A stretch of 64,000 nucleotides of DNA. It comes from Legionella parisiensis (lineage in GTDB: Bacteria; Pseudomonadota; Gammaproteobacteria; Legionellales; Legionellaceae). The notes beneath the pieces were generated by a model. The model worked only from the letters and a program-made list of their open reading frames with translations. It did no database searches and had not been told where the DNA came from. Shown in pieces: positions 18,514 through 27,940 of the stretch; the first letter of the stretch is position 1, and every line of letters begins with the position of its first letter. The stretch covers positions 265,653 to 329,652 of the forward strand of contig NZ_LNYQ01000006.1 in the NCBI RefSeq assembly GCF_001467945.1. The letters run 5' to 3'. The position numbers and the translations under genes are program-made.

Positions 18514-18531
18514 GTCGGGCGAAAGCCCGAC
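18514..18531. terminator. GAAA-tetraloop hairpin after the GMC oxidoreductase gene
   Basis: Perfect 7-bp GC-rich stem GTCGGGC-GAAA-GCCCGAC beginning 9 bp after the stop. It lacks a T-run, so it may be a 3'-end stabiliser or a REP element rather than a true terminator. Confidence 0.5.
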
Positions 18532-18741
18532 AACTCGTTGACTAAATAAAAGAAATTTGTTGGAACTTATGAACTCTAATGCCGGGCATAACGTAGAGTG
18601 CAACAACTTGAATACACTGATATAGAGTATCAGAAGCGTCGATTAATTGGGCGTGTGAATAAAGTTTTTAAAACAGCAATGCGATGGTGATTGGGCCTAA
18701 ACACCCAATCTGCCTCGGCATCAACACTCAGCTATGCAATG

Positions 18742-19749
18742 TTATATTGAACCTAATTTCATTGACTCTAAGGTTGGCTCTTCCAGTTTCGCTTCTTCTT
18801 TCTTTAAGTTTGAGAGCTGCTTTCCTAAATCATCTTGTTTCAGTTTATTGTTCCAAATTAGGAGATGAGTTTTATTGGATATTTCTGTTTTGATAGTTCC
18901 AATTTGTTCTGTTGTAAGTTCCTGGGTATGACGATAGTAAGCATAAAGCTGAGCACATATCTCCTCAATTTTTTTCTCCTCACTTAACCCCTCACTATCA
19001 GGCTTTAAGTGAAAATCAATCACACAACACAATGTGGTGCGCACATTATTCATATGGAACCAAGACAAAAATGCTCGATAATAAGCACTATTGCGGACAA
19101 ATACAGGAATAATTGGATTTTGTAAACTCCAGAAACCATCAAGTCTCAGAACATGAATAGGGGTTTTATTCATCAATGCAAGTTTTGCTACCCCGGTGTA
19201 GACTCGAGGGGGTTCTTGGCCTAATCGTGCGAAATTACCTTGAGGAAATAGCGCGACACAGCCATGTTCACTAAGTGCTTTGCTCGCATGTTCTAACGCG
19301 CCAGCATTTGCAGAGCGCCCATTATCACTTTTAGCTGCAGTTGCTTCGACCGGTATCGCTTTAAACATCTTCAGAAAAGAAGAAACACCGGGTATAGAAT
19401 TAAAAGCAGTTGTGGCAAAAAACTGAGGTGGTGTGCCCTTCATTTTTGAGGCAACAACAACTGCTTCCCAGCCAGTTCGATGCGGACCTACTGCGATGAG
19501 TTTATTTTCTGTTGGTGCAGTAGTGATTTCTAAATCGCCGCTTTTTGTATGCATCATACGGGTCATAAACAACAAAAGACCGGCTATTATACGGGCAAAA
19601 CGATTTTCATAGTTAAGTTGATTGTTTGACTCAGCGAGTTTTGCAATGGCATACGTCGCTGCAGCGAGAGCAGCAAGTAAGAGCAATACCGTATAAGTAC
19701 TCGATACTGACTCATCGTAATTATTAGTTGGCTCTAAATGGGAATACAC
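18742..19749 (-). CDS. PlsC-like acyltransferase-type protein, effector candidate
   Basis: 335 residues. An N-terminal membrane helix (about 20-38) and a second hydrophobic segment precede a glycerolipid-acyltransferase-like domain: VGPHRTGWE (HX4E in place of HX4D, about 88-96) and FPQGNFARLG (about 166, in place of the EGTRS block). Such enzymes acylate lysophosphatidate. The substituted second block makes activity uncertain. The C-terminus is charged and Glu-rich (LKKEEAKLEEPTLESMK), like the E-block of Dot/Icm substrates, and the gene stands alone. I infer a lipid-modifying effector candidate. Confidence 0.72.
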   Translation of the reverse strand: MYSHLEPTNNYDESVSSTYTVLLLLAALAAATYAIAKLAESNNQLNYENRFARIIAGLLLFMTRMMHTKSGDLEITTAPTENKLIAVGPHRTGWEAVVVASKMKGTPPQFFATTAFNSIPGVSSFLKMFKAIPVEATAAKSDNGRSANAGALEHASKALSEHGCVALFPQGNFARLGQEPPRVYTGVAKLALMNKTPIHVLRLDGFWSLQNPIIPVFVRNSAYYRAFLSWFHMNNVRTTLCCVIDFHLKPDSEGLSEEKKIEEICAQLYAYYRHTQELTTEQIGTIKTEISNKTHLLIWNNKLKQDDLGKQLSNLKKEEAKLEEPTLESMKLGSI

Positions 19750-19924
19750 GTTGATTACTCCTTGTAAAGACTAGACATATGAAGAACTAGCTCTCCAAAA
19801 ACTGCTATAGTACCTTTAAAAATGATGTTGTCAATTAATGCCCAAAAAATAACGTAGAGGCTTTAGGTTTTTGTGAACCAAGGAGGTTGATGTGTCAGTT
19901 TTTGATAAAAAATTAATGAATTAA

Positions 19925-19945
19925 GCCATTTATTCAATAAATGGC
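19925..19945 (-). terminator. Hairpin downstream of the PEP carboxylase gene
   Basis: Perfect 9-bp inverted repeat (GCCATTTAT / ATAAATGGC) with a 3-base loop, followed on the minus strand by a T-rich stretch with six consecutive T. Position and form suit a rho-independent terminator of the PEP carboxylase gene. Confidence 0.6.
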
Positions 19946-20030
19946 ACGGAAAGTTGGTTGATATCTATAGGTCGAATCATTTAAAAAGGTGACGATACCT
20001 CCAGTCATTTTGACCCAATACCACTTAACC

Positions 20031-22346
20031 CTATCCTGTTGTCAGCATACCACAAGAAATGCCTGTGACAGTTTTTCTTAAAAGAGGTAAATCTTTCCTT
20101 TTCATGGCCTCAATTTGTATGAGATTCAAAGGATGAATCAGGGTTGATCTTAATTGAATACTTTCCCCAAGCCAGGGCTGATGAAAACAAAAATTTTTCT
20201 CACCTGTTATCTGATAGAAGAATAGGATGGTTGATTCGAGCTCTGACTGAAAAGGCTCAAGATATTCATTGGAGCCAGCCAATTGGCACAAATACTGCTC
20301 CCAGATAGGGAGGTACACTTTAGAAAGGGTTACGCCTAATTGTTTTACAAAGGACGCAAAAAGGGCATTTTCCTTATAGAGAATTTTAAGTCTATTTTTT
20401 CCATGGTCATCTAGTTCTGACCACGTTGAACCAACGCCCCACCACGTGGGGAAAAGAAGTCGTGTTTGAGTCCAGCATAGGATCCATGGAATCGCCCGAA
20501 GCTTTCTTTGATCAGGCCCTGATTTTCGTTTGGTCGGACGAGAGCCAATCTTTAGCTCTGTCAAAAAATGATAGGGCGAGGCTTGTTCAATTACAGACCA
20601 AAACCATTCGCTTTGAATAAGCGCTTTATATTTCTGACTGACCTTTGCAGAAAATAATAGAAGTTCTTCAGGATAATCATCATCCGTGTTTTTATCTTTT
20701 TGTGAATAGATATCAAGGAATTTGTCAATCTGACTTTTGAGTATGGAGCTCGAACCAAAGAGTCTTGCGACCATTTCTCCCTGAATGGTTACTTTATAAT
20801 TAGCCATCATTTCTTTGGACCAGGAAGCGATTTGTTCTTTGATATCCCCGCCCCCTCGTTCAATGCTACCGCCTGAACCGTGAAAAAAAATAGGCTTAAG
20901 GCTCTTATTTTCAAGCGTAGACTGAATACTTCTTAAGCTTTGTGCAATCATGAGTCGAGAAGGCAATACGCCATTTTCTTTAGACGAGTCGGAGTATCCC
21001 AGCATGACTTCATAGTTTCTACCCCACTGTTGAAGATGCTTTTGCCTAATGTCTTCTGTGATTGAATTATTTAAAATAATATCAGCGCTGGTGAGAGCAA
21101 GTTGATTTTCAAACAAGGGCACAACAGGTAGGGCGTAGCTTCTAAAAATTTGTTTCACAAGGTTAATTCCATTTTTTATATCCTCAGCAGACTCAACCAT
21201 GCTGAGGATAAAACCTCGTATATAGTTTTTGGGATCTGTCCCTTGAGTTATAGAATAGACGTATTCAAGCATTCTGATAATGGTTGTTTTTTTGATACTG
21301 GTTATACTCTCTTTTACAACGGCAGAATCTTCCCGGAGTTCTAGAGGTATGACTAAGGCCGGATAGAGCTGAAAAATGGTGGTGATGACAGCAAATTGTT
21401 CGGGTCTGAATTTTAAAAACTCTAAAGCTTCTGTTTGTAGAGCGGTTAATTCTTTTTGGAATGCAGAGACCTTTTCATGATCCCTTGGTCGTATTTTCTT
21501 AAGATCGTACCCTTTTTGAATAAGTTGTTTGATCTGATTTGCCAAGAGTTTATTTTCAGTTAATGCGGTTGAGAGTTTGATAATTTCTAGTACTTCTCTC
21601 AGGTGTTCCTGAATGTAGGCAATAAAAAAAGATCGAGAAAGTTCGAGACTTTTAACCATAATTTTTTCATTAACACCGGAGTGCCCGTCTTTATCACCTC
21701 CTACCCAAGTGCGTAATTGGATAGGAATGCCTTTGCTTAAGAGGGAATGATAAAGTTTGATGTTGAGTGGATCGAGTGCATATTGATAGATGTAATGCGC
21801 CTCGTCTTCAACGCTTGGTTTTTTTTGATAGGAAATATTAATCTGAAGTGAGATTTTAAGCATTTGATCAAGATGAGATTCATTCATCAGATAGGGGGAT
21901 TTTAGAATCTCGACAAGATAGTCACGAATTGTTTTAAACAGTGTTAAAAACTCGTTGGTGCGAGCTTCTGTTGGATGCGCTGTTAATACATAATGAATAC
22001 CCTGAGGCCTGTCAGAGTAGACTTTTGCTTCTCTTTGGTTGATACGAAAAATACGGTAGGCACTTTCACAGGCATTAATGAGCTCCATGATGAGAGAAAA
22101 CCCATGAGCAATTTGATAAAGCTGATTTCTATCAAGCTTGGAAAGCTCCGCTTGCAGACTAAAAAGCGCATTTCTAAGTACAAATGACTCACTCCCAATT
22201 GTGTCTTGCATGGATAGTCGGATTTGTTCAATTCGCTCATATGTTTCTTCTCCATAGACTTCTGCAATGGCTTTTCCTAAACGAGTAAGGGACCAGGAAA
22301 CCATACGGCTCAGGTCTCTTGGCAGATGGGAGACATTTTGTTTCAT
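20031..22346 (-). CDS. ppc: Phosphoenolpyruvate carboxylase
   Basis: 771 residues. It carboxylates PEP with bicarbonate to oxaloacetate, an anaplerotic reaction in the cytosol. Signature segments are intact: VLTAHPTEARTNEF (catalytic His, about residue 125), the GYSDSSKENG block, FHGSGGSIERGGG (glycine loop) and RAIPWILCWTQTRLLFP. The C-terminus ends GISCGMLTTG, comparable to the usual GIAAGMRNTG. It is about 100 residues shorter than the E. coli enzyme, mainly in the N-terminal half. It stands alone. It is a plausible consumer of bicarbonate supplied by the DAB pump 10 kb away. Confidence 0.94.
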   Translation of the reverse strand: MKQNVSHLPRDLSRMVSWSLTRLGKAIAEVYGEETYERIEQIRLSMQDTIGSESFVLRNALFSLQAELSKLDRNQLYQIAHGFSLIMELINACESAYRIFRINQREAKVYSDRPQGIHYVLTAHPTEARTNEFLTLFKTIRDYLVEILKSPYLMNESHLDQMLKISLQINISYQKKPSVEDEAHYIYQYALDPLNIKLYHSLLSKGIPIQLRTWVGGDKDGHSGVNEKIMVKSLELSRSFFIAYIQEHLREVLEIIKLSTALTENKLLANQIKQLIQKGYDLKKIRPRDHEKVSAFQKELTALQTEALEFLKFRPEQFAVITTIFQLYPALVIPLELREDSAVVKESITSIKKTTIIRMLEYVYSITQGTDPKNYIRGFILSMVESAEDIKNGINLVKQIFRSYALPVVPLFENQLALTSADIILNNSITEDIRQKHLQQWGRNYEVMLGYSDSSKENGVLPSRLMIAQSLRSIQSTLENKSLKPIFFHGSGGSIERGGGDIKEQIASWSKEMMANYKVTIQGEMVARLFGSSSILKSQIDKFLDIYSQKDKNTDDDYPEELLLFSAKVSQKYKALIQSEWFWSVIEQASPYHFLTELKIGSRPTKRKSGPDQRKLRAIPWILCWTQTRLLFPTWWGVGSTWSELDDHGKNRLKILYKENALFASFVKQLGVTLSKVYLPIWEQYLCQLAGSNEYLEPFQSELESTILFFYQITGEKNFCFHQPWLGESIQLRSTLIHPLNLIQIEAMKRKDLPLLRKTVTGISCGMLTTG

Positions 22347-22434
22347 CGAAACTCCGATTTCTAAATGGTGTGCGCAAAGTCCGTTCCTTCGGAGCGCCTT
22401 ACGCCCCTGATTTAAACCCTGATTTAGTAGACTT

Positions 22435-22514
22435 CTATACGAACTTCTTCAGTTCATTCTCAAATGATTCTGGTGCAATGAAGCCGATTGCAGAATGGCT
22501 TGGTACACGTTTTT
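22435..22514 (-). mobile_element. IS3-family transposase C-terminal remnant
   Basis: A short minus-strand frame ending at TAG (22435-22437) encodes KRVPSHSAIGFIAPESFENE and a few more residues. This matches the end of IS3-family OrfB, whose consensus is R-x-HSALGYLSP-x-x-FE. No start, catalytic core or terminal repeats are present; it is a scar between ppc and the LysR gene. Confidence 0.6.
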
Positions 22515-22558
22515 AATATATTTATACTGGAAAATACGTGGGTTTGCTAACTCTTGTT

Positions 22559-23467
22559 TTAACTATGCTCATCAATAAAGGATGTCGCAATTTTTTCTGA
22601 TAAGGCTTTTTCACAAAAAAAGTTCAAAAGTAAATTAACTTTTTGTTCATCCACTACGTACTTAGGGAAAATTGCATAAAGATAAATATCTGGTGAGGAT
22701 TCATGGGGTAGTACTTGAACTAATGTTTTATTTCTTATTTCTTCATAAACAGAAAAATACGGTGCCCATAGAAGCCCTATGTCTGCAACAGCAGCCTGTT
22801 TTAAAACACCTGCATTATTGCTTTTAAAATTTCCCGAAACATGAATGATTTTTTTATTAAAAACCCATTTATTTTGCAAACCATAGAGCGTATTAATCAA
22901 ACAATTATGTCTTGGTAACTCATCGAGGGTTTTAGGAAGGCCATGTTGAGCAATATACCCAGGCGAAGCAAAAACTTTTCTTTGGATCGAAAATAATCTT
23001 TTGCAAACCAGCTTTGAATGTTCTACATTATCAAATGCAATAGCCAAATCAAATGTAGAGGAGTAGAGCTCTTTTGCATCAGAACCTACAATAATATCTA
23101 TTTCAACCTTAGGATAATGTCGCATAAATTCAATACTTAATGAGGTTAAGTAGGGAATTGCCGGAGTAACAGTAAGATAGAGTTTAATGACACCTTTTAA
23201 TTCGGTTTGATCAGGAGTTGCAATTACCTTGACTATCTCTAATTGCTCGAAAAGCAGTAATGCCTTTTCATAAAGCCTATGACCTGATTCAGTCACAATT
23301 AAGCGCGTTGTAGAGCGAACTAATAAGGTAACTTTTAACTCCTCTTCCAACCAAGTTATTTGTTTACTCAATTTTGAGGGGGATGTGTATAGTTTTTGCG
23401 CTGCCTTTGAAAAGCTTTTACAATCAACGGTTGCAATAAAGCTTTTCAAGCAAGATAAAATATTCAT
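22559..23467 (-). CDS. LysR-family transcriptional regulator (CrgA-like)
   Basis: 302 residues. Helix-turn-helix at about 15-45 (SFSKAAQKLYTSPSKLSKQI), then a LysR substrate-binding domain. The pattern TSPSKLSKQITWLEEELKV and the later IDIIVGSDAKELYSSTFDLAIA fit the CrgA/AaeR subgroup. No metabolic gene is divergent from it: the next gene upstream is an unknown effector-like gene on the same strand. The target is unclear, and it may act at a distance. Confidence 0.88.
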   Translation of the reverse strand: MNILSCLKSFIATVDCKSFSKAAQKLYTSPSKLSKQITWLEEELKVTLLVRSTTRLIVTESGHRLYEKALLLFEQLEIVKVIATPDQTELKGVIKLYLTVTPAIPYLTSLSIEFMRHYPKVEIDIIVGSDAKELYSSTFDLAIAFDNVEHSKLVCKRLFSIQRKVFASPGYIAQHGLPKTLDELPRHNCLINTLYGLQNKWVFNKKIIHVSGNFKSNNAGVLKQAAVADIGLLWAPYFSVYEEIRNKTLVQVLPHESSPDIYLYAIFPKYVVDEQKVNLLLNFFCEKALSEKIATSFIDEHS

Positions 23468-23612
23468 GTTAAAATTTTTTTTTATTGAATTCTTTTAAAT
23501 GATATAGACCTATATGACTGCTTTGTAAATCATGAACATGGCAGTTTACAGCGGAGGCTCGCTATAAATTGCTCCAGTTCATGACAGTTATTCAATGAAA
23601 GTATTGCGATTT

Positions 23613-25067
23613 TTATGCATTATTCACGTATGGATTGGAGGATGCATTCATTTGTTCTGAGCTATCTTCAGTTGTGATATCACCTGAGAAAAATGAAAAA
23701 TTATTTAATGTACTTGGTTTTGTTTTTTTAGTGAGCCTAAACTCATGGGAATCACGAAAATAGGATAGGAGTCCCAAGCCAAAATTTAAATTAGGATGTT
23801 CGCCGAGTACCTGATGATACAGGGCCTGAGGCTCTTTGCACTCTTTTGGGCAAAAGTGTTTTAATAGTTCATTCGCATGATTTTTATTGATTTCACCCCA
23901 TTTTTCTAGAATAGCAGTCCCATTTTGGAAGGAATAATTACTTGCAAATAGGGGGTTATTAACAGTTTGTGCATTCATGAAGAGATTAGCAACAAGAAAT
24001 AAGGCGAGTACTCTGGTTTCTTTATAATTTGATGGTTCTGCTGAAAAAACACTAGGTATTAACAACTTAAGCGGTACGAATACAGGATCAATATTGGCAA
24101 TTACAAAACATAAATTCCAACTATTGTATAAATTCATCCATTCCTTATCAATATGAAACTGAGATACTTTTTTTACTGAATTATCTACTTTTAACACAGG
24201 CATCAGTGAATAACTTAAATCTGATGCAAGCACAGTTCCTTGAGGTAACGTGGTTTCAGTGAGTTTAAAAGAAGTGGTGTACTCTCTTTCTTCCATAATA
24301 CCAATTAGCCCTAAGCCGGCTTGCGCATTTAAAAAACCACTGGTATTTTTATTGTGGCCCGTAGCATCCTCCCATACGGCTTCTAAAATGTTAACGGCCA
24401 TAGCCGGTAAAGTGCTTGTGGATGCTGCATCAAAATCAGCAAGCTCGATATCAGCATTCCATCCAGATAAACGATTTTGATTTACAAAATCATTGAGATC
24501 AGCCTGGCTTTCTGGTTTTGCTTCCATCAGTCGGTGAAATATAATACTGGTTAAGCCAGGATCTATCGAAATCAGTTTTAATCGTTCAAATAAGGTAGCA
24601 TGGGAAGGTATTCCAAAGAAGAAATTGTAAAAAGGATTACCTGTTGCGCCTGTTCCTCTTTGCTTCATCATATGGTTGTACATATCATGGGCAAAATCGT
24701 TGCTATTGGCCATAGTAATTGTTATTGCTTCTAAAAGACATAATAAATTAATTTGTAGCTGTATTGTCGATGCAGCATTTTCGATTTCAGCCTCATCGAT
24801 TAATCCATTTTTTTCGATGTAGGCAAGTAAAGCACATACAGATTCATTTTTTACAATATCCGATTTGATTTGAGTAATTAACGGATTCAGATCAATTGCT
24901 TTACTTCTAATCGTCTGAACAAAAAATCTATATTCTTCATTACCTGTGATTAGTTTATCCAGCCCAAGCGTTAATAATAATTGATTCATTATTTCAGGAT
25001 TTGATTGAGGTATAATAAATTGTTCAACTCGAGTAAGAAAATTTAACGCTTTTTTTCGATTGCTCAT
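23613..25067 (-). CDS. Hypothetical protein, possible effector
   Basis: 484 residues, no signal peptide, no clear membrane helix, and no recognised domain. It is mostly helical in the first 150 residues, with a central region rich in Asn, Ala and Thr (for example SGFLNAQAGLGLIGIMEERE). The C-terminal 30 residues are polar with EDSSEQ followed by Asn/Ser. It has its own promoter region and no operon partner. A large orphan of this kind is common among Legionella translocated proteins, but nothing here proves translocation. Confidence 0.65.
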   Translation of the reverse strand: MSNRKKALNFLTRVEQFIIPQSNPEIMNQLLLTLGLDKLITGNEEYRFFVQTIRSKAIDLNPLITQIKSDIVKNESVCALLAYIEKNGLIDEAEIENAASTIQLQINLLCLLEAITITMANSNDFAHDMYNHMMKQRGTGATGNPFYNFFFGIPSHATLFERLKLISIDPGLTSIIFHRLMEAKPESQADLNDFVNQNRLSGWNADIELADFDAASTSTLPAMAVNILEAVWEDATGHNKNTSGFLNAQAGLGLIGIMEEREYTTSFKLTETTLPQGTVLASDLSYSLMPVLKVDNSVKKVSQFHIDKEWMNLYNSWNLCFVIANIDPVFVPLKLLIPSVFSAEPSNYKETRVLALFLVANLFMNAQTVNNPLFASNYSFQNGTAILEKWGEINKNHANELLKHFCPKECKEPQALYHQVLGEHPNLNFGLGLLSYFRDSHEFRLTKKTKPSTLNNFSFFSGDITTEDSSEQMNASSNPYVNNA

Positions 25068-25541
25068 ATCGTAATCCTGACTTTAATCTAAGTGTGCTTA
25101 TTTTACACAAAATGGTTCATTTATAGAATGGATTTATTTGGAAAGTAACAATTTCGAAATTAGCAAATAGTGTAATTGGTGATCATATGTTGTATTTTTT
25201 TTGCCCTTCTTAGTGATGGCTTTTCTTTAAAGAGCAGATTATAGACAAACATAGGAAGAGTTTGAAAAAAGGATCCAAATCTAAATTCTCTAATTATCCA
25301 TTGTACTGAGTGGAGTTGAATTGTTGGGTCGAGCGACGCAACAATTTAAAGTACTTCTACTATATTTAAATCAGAGGCATGTAAAAATCCTCAATGCAAT
25401 AAGGGGCGTAAATTGTCTGGACTTGTCGGTAGCAAGGAACCTGGGGGTGCTGTAGCGAGGAGTCGGCTTAATTTCGGGATTAAAAGAGTCTATCCAAGTT
25501 CCGTTAGACAGTCTTACTAAAAAGCCAAACAGGAAGATCCG
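25068..25541. other. 470-bp leader region upstream of the ACP operon
   Basis: It contains a strong imperfect hairpin (25319-25346) and then ~190 bp of less AT-rich, G-rich sequence (about 25390-25520) with several short inverted repeats. A 68-codon minus-strand frame through it overlaps the ACP start and looks accidental. I recognise no known riboswitch or IS end, but the change in composition is noticeable. Confidence 0.4.
25319..25346. promoter_or_regulatory. Long imperfect hairpin upstream of the ACP operon
   Basis: AATTGTTG and CAACAATT (8 bp) enclose GTCG-AG-CGAC (4 bp) with one mismatch between them. It could be a terminator for upstream transcription, an attenuator or an operator. It lies about 200 bp before the acyl carrier protein gene. 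Confidence 0.4.
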
Positions 25542-25781
25542 ATGGAAATTCAGCTTATTAAAAAAGAAGTAAAACAATTTTTACTCAATTCTTTTAGAAT
25601 TAAGGATATTGGCTATGCGGATAATATTTTTGATACAGGCGCAATGCATTCACTATTTTTCATTCAACTATTAGTTTTTATCGAGAAGAAATATAAACTT
25701 GATCTTGAGGTCGGTGAGTTTGAGCCAAATCAGTTAACGAATATTGATGCAATTGCTGGCTTTATTTCGAGTAAACTATAG
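25542..25781 (+). CDS. Acyl carrier protein, first gene of a putative aminomalonyl-ACP cassette
   Basis: 79 residues with the four-helix acyl carrier fold. The segment DNIFDTGAMHSLFFIQLLVF places a serine (about residue 37) exactly where phosphopantetheine is attached, with HSL in place of the usual DSL. The start is supported by AGGAAG 5 bases upstream. It is followed by two dehydrogenases, a serine-type adenylation domain and a ketosynthase on the same strand. The likely role is to carry seryl, then aminomalonyl, groups, as in the zwittermicin pathway. A fatty-acid ACP is unlikely: no fab genes are nearby and the sequence is divergent. Confidence 0.82.
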   Translation: MEIQLIKKEVKQFLLNSFRIKDIGYADNIFDTGAMHSLFFIQLLVFIEKKYKLDLEVGEFEPNQLTNIDAIAGFISSKL

Positions 25782-25821
25782 TTCAATATGGATAATAATG
25801 CATGCGGAATGGACACAGGAC

Positions 25822-26676
25822 ATGAAACAAAAAAAACTGACTCTATTTGGTGCAGGGACAATGGGTTGTGGCATTGCGCAGCTTTTTGCTCAATGCGGAT
25901 TTTATGTCACCTTAATTGATAATCGTCAATCGCAATTAGATAAAGCAAAAAACACAATAGCTAAAAATTTGCACTATCTGGCACTAACCCGGAATTTACC
26001 ATCACACTATTCTGCTGAAACAATATTAGCATCCATTTCTTTTACAAAAAAGCTAGATGAACTCAAGCACTCTGAATACATTATTGAAAATATCCCTGAA
26101 AACTGGGAACAGAAGAAAGCGTTATACCAGGTATTCAATGAACAATGCAGCTCAACCTGTATTTTTGGAGTAAACACTTCTTCCATATCTATTACGAAAA
26201 TAGCATTGCTTGTTAAGCATCCTCAACGCGTTATAGGTGTACACTTTATGAACCCAGCACCAATAATGCCTATGGTGGAGGTGATAAAGGGATATCACAC
26301 TGACGAACTGACCATAGAAAGCACTAGGATGTTACTGGGACAAGTGCATAAAAAAATGATTGTTGTAAAGGACTCCCCTGGTTTTGTAAGTAATCGGGCA
26401 ATGATGATTTTTATTAACGAAGCTATTTTTATGGTGCAGGAAAACATTGCATCAATTGAAGACATTGATATTCTATTTAAACAATGTTTTGGACATAAAA
26501 TGGGGCCGCTGCATACAGCAGATTTAATCGGTTTGGATACGGTTCTCTATTCTTTAGAATCAATACATTCAGCGCTAAACGATCCAAAGTATCGGCCATG
26601 CTGGTTATTAAAAAATATGGTTGATGCAGGACTTCTTGGCCAAAAAACTAAAAAAGGATTTTATCAATATGAATAG
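25822..26676 (+). CDS. 3-hydroxyacyl-CoA-dehydrogenase-like oxidoreductase (aminomalonyl-ACP cassette)
   Basis: About 284 residues. Rossmann NAD motif LFGAGTMGCGIAQLFAQCGF at the N-terminus, catalytic block VIGVHFMNPAPIMPMVEV (His and Glu in place) and DSPGFVSNRAMMIFINEA; C-terminal helical domain ending KKGFYQYE. The family oxidises beta-hydroxyacyl thioesters with NAD. In hydroxymalonyl- and aminomalonyl-ACP pathways a relative oxidises the carrier-bound hydroxyl to an aldehyde. The start is chosen at ATG 25822 because it aligns with the family N-terminus; an in-frame ATG at 25798 and a TTG at 25744 would add residues absent from relatives. It lies 40 bp after the ACP gene. Confidence 0.85.
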   Translation: MKQKKLTLFGAGTMGCGIAQLFAQCGFYVTLIDNRQSQLDKAKNTIAKNLHYLALTRNLPSHYSAETILASISFTKKLDELKHSEYIIENIPENWEQKKALYQVFNEQCSSTCIFGVNTSSISITKIALLVKHPQRVIGVHFMNPAPIMPMVEVIKGYHTDELTIESTRMLLGQVHKKMIVVKDSPGFVSNRAMMIFINEAIFMVQENIASIEDIDILFKQCFGHKMGPLHTADLIGLDTVLYSLESIHSALNDPKYRPCWLLKNMVDAGLLGQKTKKGFYQYE

Positions 26677-26796
26677 GGTCTATTTGCAATTCTACTATAT
26701 TGGCCAAAAAGCCTTAATTTCTTAGTGTATTCTGCACTTCGTTACTAAAAAATGACACAGCTAGCAAATTGTAAACAGAGCATAAGGAGAAGAATT

Positions 26797-27921
26797 TTGC
26801 CAAGCTATCACCCTCGATACTTAAAACACCAGCGATTTTTTAATGAGTTCATAGAAAATTGCCTTCGTCCCCATGCGAAAACCTTTGATAAAGAGCAAAA
26901 TATTCCACGCGATTTTTTTTATACATTAGCGCAAAATGGTTTTTTAGGCGCTTGCATTCCTAAACAATTTGGTGGGCAACAATGGGATGAATTAACTATT
27001 GGTATCATGCATGAAGCGTTTGCTAAAGAGCTTTGTTCCATGGCAAATATTTTAACCGTAGTGGGCATGGTGAATAAGTCACTCATACATTTCGGCTCAA
27101 AGGTGCAGAAGCAAACCTGGTTACCCCAGATTGCATCAGGGAAAATTTTAGCTGCATTAGCATTGACAGAAGCTAATATTGGTAGTGATTTGGAACATGT
27201 TGAAACCCAATTATTGGATAAAGAGGATGAATTTATTCTTAAGGGAAGTAAAAAATACATTACTTTGGGACAAATAGCGGATTTGTTTCTAGTTTTAGCA
27301 AGCTGCCAAGGACAACCCACAGTGGTTTTAGTAGCAAAGGACACACCCGGCATAACGATTTTACCAATGCCTAATTTTTTAGGTTTACGCTCTAATATGT
27401 TGGCAGAAATTTTTTTTGATAATTGCCGCATCCCTAAAACAAATCTATTAGGTAGTATCGGTATGGGGTTAGCCTATGTTGCCCAAACTGCTTTGGATGA
27501 AGGACGCTATACAACAGCGTGTGGATGTGTCGGTTTAGGACAAGCATGCCTGGATGCGGCTCGTAGCTATGCTCAAGAAAGAATACAATTCGATCGTTCA
27601 TTAGATGGGCATCAGTTAATTCAAAAAATGATCGCTGAAATGATTGTATACGTTAAAGCTGCTCAAGAATTGTGTTTTAATGCAGGAGTACTGAGACAAC
27701 AAAAAAATCCAGCATATATTGCTGAAACATTAGTAGCAAAATACTTTGCTTCAAAAATGGTTGTTTTTGTATCGAATCATGCAGTGCAAATATTTGGCGC
27801 AGCTGGTTTTGATGAAACTTATCCTGTTGAACGATATTATAGAGATGCCAAGGTAATGGAGATTATCGAAGGAACCTCACAAATGCACGAGATACTCATT
27901 TCGAAGCTTTGCATCAGTTAA
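26797..27921 (+). CDS. Acyl-CoA-dehydrogenase-like flavoprotein (aminomalonyl-ACP cassette)
   Basis: About 374 residues, full acyl-CoA dehydrogenase architecture: alpha domain, FAD/substrate beta domain (ALALTEANIGSDLEHVETQL) and C-terminal helical domain (ARSYAQERIQFDRSLDGHQL). The catalytic Glu lies in MEIIEGTSQMHEIL. In aminomalonyl- and hydroxymalonyl-ACP formation a relative completes oxidation of the carrier-bound intermediate to the carboxylate. The TTG at 26797 is preferred as start: AAGGAG at 26784-26789 is ideally spaced, while the in-frame ATG at 26752 has no ribosome site. A beta-oxidation role is less likely given the ACP, adenylation and ketosynthase neighbours. Confidence 0.85.
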   Translation: MPSYHPRYLKHQRFFNEFIENCLRPHAKTFDKEQNIPRDFFYTLAQNGFLGACIPKQFGGQQWDELTIGIMHEAFAKELCSMANILTVVGMVNKSLIHFGSKVQKQTWLPQIASGKILAALALTEANIGSDLEHVETQLLDKEDEFILKGSKKYITLGQIADLFLVLASCQGQPTVVLVAKDTPGITILPMPNFLGLRSNMLAEIFFDNCRIPKTNLLGSIGMGLAYVAQTALDEGRYTTACGCVGLGQACLDAARSYAQERIQFDRSLDGHQLIQKMIAEMIVYVKAAQELCFNAGVLRQQKNPAYIAETLVAKYFASKMVVFVSNHAVQIFGAAGFDETYPVERYYRDAKVMEIIEGTSQMHEILISKLCIS

Positions 27922-27940
27922 AAAAGGGAATTTTTATAAA

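Noticed and set aside
25371..25577. 68-codon minus frame upstream of and overlapping the ACP start
   Set aside because: Overlaps a supported gene start, no family resemblance that I can establish; treated as a non-coding leader.
26919..27431. 170-codon open frame antisense to the acyl-CoA-dehydrogenase-like gene
   Set aside because: It lies wholly inside a well-supported gene, has no ribosome site and no family-like motifs; it is a codon-bias shadow.
26752..27921. Fatty-acid beta-oxidation operon (dehydrogenase pair)
   Set aside because: No thiolase or enoyl-CoA hydratase; the neighbours are ACP, adenylation and ketosynthase genes.
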